From: Epiperipatus broadwayi
Lineage: Eukaryota; Onychophora; Udeonychophora; Euonychophora; Peripatidae
DNA length: 64,000 nt
Assembly (NCBI GenBank): GCA_028023455.1
Contig: JAQFVV010012419.1
Span: 868,001 to 932,000 of the forward strand
Direction: 5' to 3'
Positions 55,696 to 64,000 of this stretch are shown here, in pieces. Made by a program: the position numbers and the translations under genes. The notes under the pieces were generated by a model. The model saw only the letters and a program-made list of their open reading frames with translations, did no database searches and was not told the DNA's origin. Numbering within the stretch: the first letter of the stretch is position 1; each line of letters starts with the position of its first letter.

Positions 55696-56963
55696 CTAAA
55701 AGATAAAATTTTGATAATTAAAATATTATTCACAATCCGAAATGATTTAATAAAATAAAATGGTCACATTTTATAATTATGTATGTCAATATAAATACAT
55801 TGTACTCATGTGGATATGAACATATGAATGAACAAGTCAAAATGCTAGTGTCATCTATCAAGCTTATAAACTATATTATATTCACAGAACTAATTTTTTA
55901 AAAAAAACCTTTATTACCAAATGTGCTGAATACTTAAATATTATTAACCAAAAAGCAATATTCCCTACATCATCATCATCAATAGCAGCCACTTGCAAAT
56001 GAATATGGCCATTTTAACTTCCAAGAAAAAATAAATAAATAAGAAACCAAAATAAAAATTAATAATACATCAGAAATGACTTTTGCGATTACTATACAAA
56101 CCATATAAAACATGCGGTGCTTGTCTTATAGATAAAGATTCCGTTGGATGGCGCCATTTTCAAGCTAAAACTATAAAATATGACCATTCCCGGGCCGTTG
56201 ATTATAATAATTTTGCTGTGCTTTTTTGTAATGCGAAAATAAAAATAAAAACAAAATCGTCTTTTATAAATATTATTTTTTATTAACGTATACAATTTAA
56301 ATGATAATAAATGTAAAATAAAATCAACAAATTACAATTTGATTCGTGTTTTTTCTATCGTATATTTTTTTAATTGTGTTTCGACTTTTTTTTTTATCAA
56401 TTTTCTATCGGATATTTTTTTACTTGTGTTACGATTTTTATTTTTGTTGCTGTTTAAATAAAAAGTAAAATTTCTTAAGTCTATTTTTTATTTTTTTAAT
56501 ATTCGTTTTACATTTCTTTTTTTTTTTACAGACAAAGAGATATTACGACTATTTTTTACTTCAAATAGAATGACAATAAAGTAAAAGTTGTTATGGTTAG
56601 GTTTAGGGTTAGTTTTAGACTTAGGGTTCTGTTGTTTGTAATGCTAAAATAAAAAAATTCAAAATCGTAACCGTACTCGGACAAAATAAAGAAACTCAAA
56701 CTTTTTTAAACAACAACAAACACATATAAATGTCTTCTTTACTTACTAAACATGTTTATAATATTTGCTTTTTATGAAATTTACCAAAAAACGTGTATAT
56801 TTGTACTTTTCTTATTGGATATTTTTTTGGTAGCGCTCTTTTTTACTTCAAAAATATACACACGGTGTCTCGTGGAATGTTACGAACAGTATGTTACTTG
56901 ACGTGTTACCTAATTGCAACTCATTAAAACTTAGATATTTAACATTTTCCCAATTAAAACTTC

Positions 56964-58828
56964 GGTAATACAGCATCGATTGATCCACGCCATAAGATGG
57001 TGCTGTTGCTAGTGAAAAATGAATAGATATAATATTACCGGGCTGATTTGATTATTATTATTTTGTAATGTTATCGTGTTTTTTTTGGGGGGTTGGATTT
57101 TTTTTTGGACCGTATTTTCTTTTTTTTAAAATAAATAAATTGTGATGTAAAATTTATTTTTTTAATACGTTTTTTAAAACCTTTTTTTAAAAAAAAAACT
57201 TGTTGTTTAACAAAATTGGATTACGGTCTTTTTTTTTTTAAAATAACTTTTTTTTTTCGCTTTTGATTACGGTCTTTTTTTTTTAAAGTAACTTTTTTTT
57301 TTTTTTGTGCTTTTTTAAACAACTTTCATATATTTTTTTTTTGGGGGGTTCATTTAACGTGTTTTTATTAATAAAAACAACAATTACATCAAAAATTAAT
57401 TTATATATTTTGAAAAATTAATGATGGGTCTTTACATATTTTTGATGTCTTTTAAAAACAAACAAGAACAAAAATCGATAATTTGGTAACTACAGTAAAT
57501 GCATTTCATCTAAGATGGCACAGAACACGTCTTGATTTTTTTTCTGACGTCTCCATAAAAATTTGGCTATATAATTATCGACATCTTCTCTTCTTGTGCC
57601 TCGTGTTCTTTTGTTTCGCCACTTGAGACAACCCCAAAGACGTTCAATGTTCTGGGTATGCACGCCAGTGTCAGGGTCCACAAAATTATATTTGTGATTG
57701 ACTGTCGAGTGGTGATATCCAGAAGCCTCCAATGCACAATTTTGTGTATCCTTTCCAGCAATCAGAATAGATCATGGAACCAGGCATGATGTTCTCATGG
57801 ATGGACTGTGTAAGGATGTTGGCAGATCGGGAGGCTACAGGTGCTACAAAACAATCGCCTGTCTCACGACACACGCCCCTGAAAATCCATTGTTGCGGAA
57901 GGATTCTGCCCTAGTTGTTTTTCCGCCGACTGAACATCGTCTCATCCACTTCCACTGTCATACCGGGACAACCGATTTGGTGACATGGAAGGCTTTCTCG
58001 ACACAGTTCTCTAATAGCTATGGTCACATGCCTTACTGCATTCTCACACATTTGTAATTCAGCTACCATATGCTTTACTGTGAGCTCATCCCGGCTCCAG
58101 TAATAGATTAGACATAACGCTTTCAAAAAAGACATTCGGCAGCCGTCAAACCACGTTCCATGACGGATGGAACACCTTCGTCGACATTGCCGCAATTCAC
58201 ATTTCATTTGACAGAGTTTACTATGCCTTACTCTCATTAAACTACCACAAAGGCAGTTCTTCTGGGTGAGAATATTTCTCTGTTGAAGAAAGGCCACCGC
58301 ATCTGCTTCTGTAGTAGGCAAATCTACAAATCGAAACGCCGGACAATCGTCTGCCATTGAAATGTTTTGATCTCGAAAAAGTCTCAGAAAGTGCGTGACT
58401 TGATCGTGAACTTTGCCGAATTGTGACTAATATTCCTCATTTCCTGAATTCTGACCCCTGACAATGAAACCTGGGGCGTTTGGAAAATCGTTACAATTTT
58501 TACAAACCAAAATAACAAAAAAATACACCCAAGCCAAAAAAAAAAAAAATGTTATAATATACTTTTGGTCATTCAAAATAAAGACACCTTCACATCATAC
58601 GCTGTACAATAGTTAAGAGTAAGGTCTATAGAGAGTCTTGCATACTCGTCGCTAATAATGTTCGACATACTAGAGATGTTGGGGTAATGGGTGCACTTCA
58701 ATATCTTTAGCGGTTGAACAGTTTACAGGCCGTAAGATCTATGAGCGGCCTTGTAAACAGCATATTTATGTGCTTTAGCGAAGAAACAGCACCATCTTAT
58801 GGTGTGGATCAATCGATGCTGTATTACC
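56964..58828 (-). mobile_element. Merlin transposon with transposase, nested, 1865 bp
   Basis: Ends GGTAATACAGCATCGATTGA at left and the identical 20 bases reversed at right. The inverted repeats match for ~43 bp, with one difference in the first 40. The flanks are AAAACTTC at 56956-56963 and 58829-58836, a perfect 8-bp duplication. The related element at 37.65 kb has the uninterrupted site (TTAAAACTTCAATACAG near 38650), proving insertion. The transposase is on the minus strand at 58357-57490. Long T runs fill 57080-57340. Confidence 0.92.
57490..58357 (-). pseudogene. Merlin (IS1016/IS1595-like) transposase, one stop and one frameshift
   Basis: This transposase would act in the nucleus to cut and paste Merlin elements. 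It starts at MADDCPAFRF (58357). An N-terminal zinc ribbon (NCLCG...QCRRRCSIRHGTWFDG) at residues ~33-70 is followed by VEVDETMFSRRKNN with the first catalytic Asp. A single TAG at 57911-57913 interrupts the frame, which then continues GRILPQQWIF, CRETGDCFVAPV and MIYSDCWKGY (second Asp). A one-base frameshift near 57750 leads into SGYHHSTVNHKYNF and THTQ-like VHTQNIERLWGCLKWRNKR, with the third catalytic region. It ends at DEMHLL (57490). About 290 residues, full length for ISXO2-like transposases. Only two lesions suggest recent death or sequencing error. Confidence 0.88.
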
Positions 58829-59204
58829 AAAACTTCAATACAGAACGTTGTAAAAAGTCTTAGAATTATTACTTTTAAAAAATCTGAACATTTCAATACT
58901 TTAAAATAAAAAAAAATCCAATGAAATCAACATTTCCATCCAATTAAAATACAAACTCTCTCATCAAGCCGTAACTATTTTATAAACTGTGCGAATTCGG
59001 AAAATGTAATTGCTGCGATGTGACATACATGCTGTACTGCAACGTGACATAGCGGCTTGCATTCTGTAGCACAACAAAAAAGTTGTATTATAGAAAACAC
59101 AGGTTCGAACGTGTCAGCCGCAGAAACAGCATTTTTATGTGTTTTAGCGCGAAAACCGCGCCATAGAGCTGCGTCTTTAGCTATAAGATGAGTACCAAAC
59201 ATGC

Positions 59205-60150
59205 TGGTTCATTACTACATTTGGTTGTCATTTTATAGTGCTATCTTTTAATTTATTCTGAGAAAATTTGTCTTTTTGAAATATTTCAATTGTAGCTCTC
59301 CAATGTATTCTATTATTTGCCATATCTTCTCAGAGAAAATAATGAATATTGCACTTCCTTAAAATATCATTGAGATAATCATTAGCATATTAATAGCATC
59401 CACCTCTACCAAGAAAATAACACTCAACCTCATCATAAAACATATTTTTAGAAAGCCTTATATTAATTTGCTTCATATATCCAATTCAATGAAGAGGTGA
59501 TTTTACAATAATGAACACTATGATATACCATCCAAAAAGTTGAAGAACAATTGACTGGTCTTACAAATTTATTAATGTCTCTTTAAAACTAGTTTCAATC
59601 TTATTTCACATTTACACGCATATTATCGAGGTTATAGCCTCAATAAATATTATTTAGAGACTATAATAAAAGATCATATTTAACAACCATTATAAAATAC
59701 AACGTTCACACTTTCATAAAAAACAAGTAAGATCTGCTGCATGTAAAATAAGATTCTAGCTGATTCTGATTATTGTTAGTGATGTTTGGCATAGCTGATG
59801 AAAATTTTTTTCCTGAAATTAGCCTGTGTGCCTTGTACTTTATATTGTCATAATTTACAATTCAGAGTTTAGCTATTATATAATATCTTATTTTAAAACA
59901 TTATAAATCGATTTTTCAATGCTCCAACTAATAAATGTCACCACCTGGTTTATTTTAAAGAATAATTCTGATTTGTAATTAATCAAGTTTCCTACTTATT
60001 TGGTGACAGTTCTAACAAAGATAATTCATATTTGTAGATAATCAAAAGTTTCCTATTTACCTAAAAAGTCACATCAAATAAAAACATATAATAGAATAAT
60101 ACCATTTTCTTTAAACACTTTTCCAGCATCATTCTCTCCTAAATTATATT
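59205..60150. other. Non-coding DNA, nothing recognised
   Basis: AT-rich, with no supported motif. POLRMT 5' exons were searched for here and not found. Confidence 0.4.
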
Positions 60151-60165
60151 ACCAATATATATATA

Positions 60166-60366
60166 ATATAGGAAGTGTACCAATATCTCAGACAAGCTCT
60201 TATTTAATAAGTGCAGTAAGAGAAAATATTCAAAATCTCTACCTAGAATATTCTTATCCCCAGACCAATTGGTGAGAATATTCTAGATAGAGATTTTGAA
60301 TATTTTCTCTTACCACACTTATTAAATAAGAGCTAGTTTGAGCTATTGATATGCTCCCTATATTAC
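60166..60366. repeat. Foldback hairpin, ~90-bp arms
   Basis: AATATAGGAAGTG...CTCTTATTTAATAAGTG...AGAGAAAATATTCAAAATCT...CTAGAATATTCTT is mirrored by the right arm (60274-60366) with ~88% identity. The loop, ATCCCCAGACCAATTGGT, shares CCCCAGACYA with the loops and arms of the foldback repeats at 28.9, 49.75 and 50.9 kb, indicating one family. Confidence 0.85.
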
Positions 60367-60952
60367 ATATTTGTAAATACAAGTTTTTTAAATGCAATGT
60401 CACATTATATATGTCTTGCTTTATTGATTATTAGATATATTGTGAAAACTATCATTAATAACAACATATATATCTAACCCTGAATGCTCGACTGAAACCC
60501 TTCACCAACAGAACCGCTAACACGTTGTGCACCAAATCTATCTAGCCTCTAAAAGCAAAATAATCCATCTCCATAAGTATATGATAGATTAAATGACAAT
60601 ATTAGCAAAGCTCAAGGGATTTCAAACTGCCATACATTATGATAATAATAACATGGGTAAATAATAACAATAACGCATAGGCGTTATTAAAGCAAATTGC
60701 ATATTTAGTAAAATGTAAGAAGAAGAGACTTCTCATACTCACTTTTATAAATTATAACAGATCTTACTATCGAAAGCATATGTCATTAAAGGGTTGGGTT
60801 ATATTTAAAACTCCACCTACAAAACTTCTTCCAATCACAGCACATCTAACAACTATGACAAATATCCTATCAACATGATCAGATCTACAACCAAATTATT
60901 TCATAAAAACAAAAGCATATTTTATTATGTTTTACCACAGTGATATAGTCAA

Positions 60953-61023
60953 GCGTTGGTGGCCTAGCGGTTAGCATAGCTGCCTTCCAAGCAGCTGGCC
61001 TGGGTTCGTTTCCAGATCAATGC
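60953..61023 (+). tRNA. tRNA-Gly(TCC)-like sequence, probably pseudogene or SINE head
   Basis: GCGTTGGTGGCCTAGCGGTT begins a 71-nt cloverleaf. The acceptor stem GCGTTGG/TCAATGC forms 7 pairs with two G-U. The A-box-like TAGCGGTTAGCA is present. The anticodon stem AGCTGC/GCAGCT encloses CTTCCAA (anticodon TCC). The T-arm has GGTTCG, but its stem CTGGG/CCAGA has two mismatches in standard register. A run of 11 A follows at 61038. The good anticodon arm with a poor T-stem and an A-rich tail argues for a decayed tRNA or tRNA-derived SINE. No T-run terminator directly follows. Confidence 0.55.
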
Positions 61024-61039
61024 ATTTGACATATGGAAA

Positions 61040-62950
61040 AAAAAAAATTTGCTCTAAAGTAAAATAATTTCTTTAATACTCTTTTGTAAATTAATATACA
61101 GGGTTCTCTTAATTATTCTTTTCTTTAAATTTAGGATTATTATACTCTTATCCTTAAGATAATATCTCCCCAAGATTACAATAATAATTTTAATTATTAA
61201 AAATAATCATGATACACTTTTAATTTGGAATAAAATAACTTACTAAGAAAGCATTCAGATATACTGGGTAGATAAGGGGTTTTATGGTCACTCAGGATAC
61301 CACTAATACTTCCTATACAACTACTTTTGAACTTAAATTAAATCAATTCCATCATTTAAATCTATGATGAATAATCAAAGTACTTTTCTAAATGAGATAA
61401 AATGATTTCAATATAAAATCAGTGATCTTTAAACACATAAAATTGATTACAGTGATGCTTTAATAGTAAACAAATAAAATAATCAATTTCTTAATGTTTT
61501 CTTAATATTAGAAATACAATTTTCATAAAGAAACTCTTAAGTCAAATGAGTTATTTCATCTACTCCCATACATCCAATTAAGGATAAACTTATAGTAAAC
61601 TTTGTAATACTTAGATTTCTGAATAATATATGTGTGAATGATGATAAATATTCTAAAGAAAATTAACGATAAAAATAACATTTATATTTGATAATAAAGA
61701 CATTAACATACAAAACTTTAAAATCTTACAATATTATCAGAGCAAATTATTTAAATGTATTATACAATCCACCAAGAAAGTAAAATTATAACCGTATAGT
61801 TTACAGATGAATATATAATAAATAATTATTAAATAAAAAACATTATTAATTGATTCATGAAACTTTCTGCAATGTTAATATTGTAATAAGTTCTCAGTCT
61901 TACAGAACAACCATTCCATTATATTATCCTTTACAAATATTTTTAATACATTTCAAATATCATCAATCCAGTGGGGAAATAACTGTTCAAGGAGATATAT
62001 ATTATTTATTGATGCTAAAAACATAATTTTAATTTCTAAATTAAATGCTTATCAGGTTTATGTCTTGAAATACTGGCAAAGCACAGCAACAAGATCTATA
62101 CAGCAAATCAATAGCACCCTACACTCTAATTAACTAAGAGTGCAACTGAAAATACGATGACATACATCAGCACCACAAAATATATCAATTGCCAGGATAA
62201 AATCATGGCAATAAGCTACATATGGCTTTATACAAAAATACATGATACATAAATCCACATTTGCAATTATAAGGCAAAGCAAAAAACAAGTGATGATATA
62301 AACTCAAGAAACAAAGCTCCTATGTTTGAGGGCAATTTATAAGCAAGGACTCTATCTCTAGACATAAAACTATGAGCATGAACCATCAAAATATAATAAA
62401 ATTACTAATATTTGCCTTAAATAAAGCATTTTATGCTTAGATATGAAACAAAGAATATGATTCACAGAAAATATCATGAGATAAGAGATAAACTCACAAA
62501 CTCTTTGAAAACACCAGCAAGATAGGAATATATGTCAAAAAAAAAAGAGAGACTAATGCTACAATCTCTTAAATACTGCAATAACAATCTGATGTGTAAA
62601 GCCAATAATGTGAATAATCATTGCCAAAAATAGCCTAATCAATAAATTATGGCATAAAAATAATTTGTACTTAAGTAGTTTACCTGCTGGAAGTTTGTCA
62701 TCCACTTTTTTTAAATTATTCCATTTTCAGAGTCTTACCAATACATGGTATAAACAGTATAGCTGACTCTTAAGTTAATCGTATTCAATAATTATGATTT
62801 TTTTATTTATTAAAATAATAAAGAAAACACTAAAGTTCCAACGGTTGTAATAAAAAAATTTTTTAGTGTAAATACAGAAAATATTTTTTTAAAACATGTC
62901 ATTTAATAGACTATAACAAACATACAGATTGACATCAGTTTTTTTGGGTG
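61040..62950. other. Non-coding DNA, nothing recognised
   Basis: AT-rich, without supported coding or structured features. Confidence 0.35.
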
Positions 62951-62959
62951 GGTACTATA

Positions 62960-63365
62960 TTCCATAATTTTGAAAATATTCTGCTGAAACATACAAAAAT
63001 CCAAAACATGTAAATGCAGTAAAGAAAGTAAAACATGATTAAGCAAAGTATACAGAAGTGTAGGCAGACATCACTTTTCAAGTGAACCCAATCCTGTAAT
63101 TTTGAAAATATTCCACTGTACTTGTTCTGCCAATGAAATATTCCAAATTTTAATTATATATCCAGTTCTGTTGATGAAATATTCCATATTTCAATCATAT
63201 TTTTAAAAATATGCTAAAGGATTGTTAAAAAAAACCACATGTAAGCTAATGTTTAAAAAAATTAAGATAATTTGTCATTTGTTATCTGTTAATCTCATAT
63301 TAATAATTTTGAAAATATTCCAGTGCATCTTGTTCTATTGATGAAATATTCCAAATTTTATAATT
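62960..63365 (+). repeat. Degenerate direct repeats around AATTTTGAAAATATTCCA
   Basis: TAATTTTGAAAATATTCCA followed within ~20 bp by TTGTTCT and ATGAAATATTCCAAATTTT occurs at 63098-63157 and 63305-63363. A partial copy (ATAATTTTGAAAATATTCTG) is at 62962, and a half unit (GTTCTGTTGATGAAATATTC) at 63163. Spacing near 205 bp between the two full copies suggests an old tandem repeat. Confidence 0.6.
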
Positions 63366-63414
63366 TTACACACGAGTTAATGAATGCTTACAGAATGACA
63401 ATTTTAGCGCTACT

Positions 63415-63605
63415 TGTTTAGTGTTGACCACATGTTAACATTTGAACATTATATCCTAAATAAAATTTATTGAAAAATGTTTTCAATATAATTTAGAATT
63501 GTGAATGGAATTCATTAAAAAAATTGGGATTAGTCCTGCCATAAATTCCATTCATAAGATAACATCAAAATGTTAACACTCAGTGAACACATAACACAAA
63601 CCTAA
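63415..63605. repeat. Imperfect inverted repeat (~190 bp)
   Basis: GTGTTGACC..ATGTTAACATTTGAAC at left opposes TCAAAATGTTAACACTCAGTG at right. Further in, GAATGGAATTCAT opposes AAATTCCATTCAT. It may be a decayed MITE; ends and target duplication are not clear. Confidence 0.45.
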
Positions 63606-64000
63606 CGGATAACACATGAAGCAGTCAATCTTAGCCCAAGATTGAGCTTCATGGTTCTATCTATTAACCTATATTTAAATCCTACATCCTATCCCACTAC
63701 TTTAGTGTGTATATATATTTCATGTATATATTTTGAGATACGCATCTAAAAATTATAAATTTTACCTTTTCAATAACATTTTTATTATTATTAATTTTAA
63801 TTATTTTTATTAAAGTATATAAGTGCGGCTCAGATATATATATATATATTACAGGAGCAAACATACTAATAAAATATTGATTTTTTTAAATACTTTATTA
63901 TATGTCATTTTTAAACTTTTTCTTTTTAAATTGTTATTTTTATTAAACTGTATATTTTTATAAAATCCAAGATGGAAGACGCAACCATTAATTGTCCAAA

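Larger units (their letters stand above)
53100..54530 (+). mobile_element. Tigger/pogo-type DNA transposon remnant with nested insertions
   Basis: The left end TCACGTTTTATGCGG (~53105) and right end (reverse ACCTGGGTCTCGTTTTATGC, ~54500-54525) are pogo-like. TTTTATGCG-type subterminal repeats lie at both sides. Plus-strand translation at 54013-54150 reads ISLETKISILDRLAKWEGST then AIGKHFSLGKSTIR, the CENP-B/pogo helix-turn-helix, with a stop after the first Arg-rich residues. It then jumps to an acidic tail CDESDVSNSDND and stop. The DDE domain is therefore deleted. Nested inside are a hairpin repeat, a tandem duplication and a hAT MITE. Confidence 0.7.
56116..59196. mobile_element. Merlin-family element (host of a nested Merlin), perfect 8-bp target duplication
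   Basis: Ends GGTGCTTGTCTTATAGATAA and, reversed, GGTACTCATCTTATAGCTAA. AAACATGC occurs at 56108-56115 and 59197-59204. Without the nested element (56964-58828) and its 8-bp duplication it is ~1.2 kb and closely parallels the 37655-39021 element from end to end, including the TTAGGG-like tract. It encodes nothing itself. Confidence 0.88.

Noticed and set aside
60480-60560. Possible POLRMT exon (GCTTTTAG|AGGCTAGAT..., minus strand)
   Set aside because: An open frame of ~23 codons exists, but there is no good donor and no similarity to POLRMT. It may be a repeat.
62690-62750. Exon-like segment with CAG|GTAAAC donor (minus strand)
   Set aside because: No acceptor with a pyrimidine tract gives an open frame of reasonable length.

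Overview
The window is very A+T-rich (roughly three quarters A+T by eye) nuclear DNA of an animal, most likely an invertebrate. The evidence is GT-AG introns, a metazoan-type nuclear gene for a mitochondrial enzyme, and a mixture of Penelope-like, Gypsy, CR1/RTE/Tx1-like LINE, Merlin, hAT, mariner and Tigger/pogo elements. There is no operon, prokaryotic gene or CRISPR array. The species cannot be fixed from sequence alone.

Host gene: one gene runs on the minus strand through almost the whole window. Eight short exons, from about 55.7 kb down to 1.7 kb, have canonical splice sites and compatible phases at every junction. Joined, they read as roughly 230 residues of a single-subunit mitochondrial RNA polymerase (POLRMT). 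They run from the region before the polymerase core to the conserved WLPHxxDFRGR segment. The N-terminal exons should lie right of the window and the catalytic palm/fingers exons left of it. Introns reach about 19 kb and are filled with transposable elements.

Layout, left to right. 0-0.2 kb: end of an LTR whose second copy is at 44.86 kb. 1.7 kb: exon. 3.2-5.0 kb: decayed Gypsy element lacking protease and RT. 6.3-8.9 kb: very old, possibly hAT-derived coding remnant. 9.2-11.7 kb: Penelope-like element (PLE; RT, GIY-YIG, hammerhead-like end) holding an inverted fragment of a second PLE. 12.6-12.9 kb: two exons. 15.0-15.6 kb: hAT MITE. 18.4 kb: exon. 18.75-23.3 kb: complete but dead Gypsy element with LTRs, PBS, PPT and AAGAG target duplication. 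27.5 and 29.6 kb: exons. 28.8-29.5 kb: foldback repeats. 29.8-30.6 kb: mariner remnant. 33.2-34.9 kb: second PLE with a perfect 446-bp tandem duplication. 35.1-37.0 kb: CR1-type LINE, 5' part only. 37.65-39.02 kb: non-autonomous Merlin element. 39.4-42.6 kb: Tx1/L1-like LINE, minus strand. 42.9-43.1 kb: perfect 71-bp palindrome. 44.5-48.2 kb: large inverted PLE terminal structure, split by a 2.1-kb LTR and a hAT MITE. 48.4 kb: exon. 49.7-51.3 kb: foldback repeats, one split by an RTE-like LINE. 53.1-54.5 kb: Tigger/pogo remnant with nested MITEs. 55.7 kb: exon. 56.1-59.2 kb: Merlin element with a transposase-bearing Merlin nested inside it. 60.2 kb: hairpin repeat. 60.95 kb: tRNA-Gly-like sequence. 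The rest is anonymous AT-rich DNA.

Most notable are the dense nested insertion record with readable target duplications, the nested Merlin pair whose empty site survives in another copy in the same window, hammerhead-like cores in PLE ends and in foldback repeats, and the perfect 71-bp palindrome.
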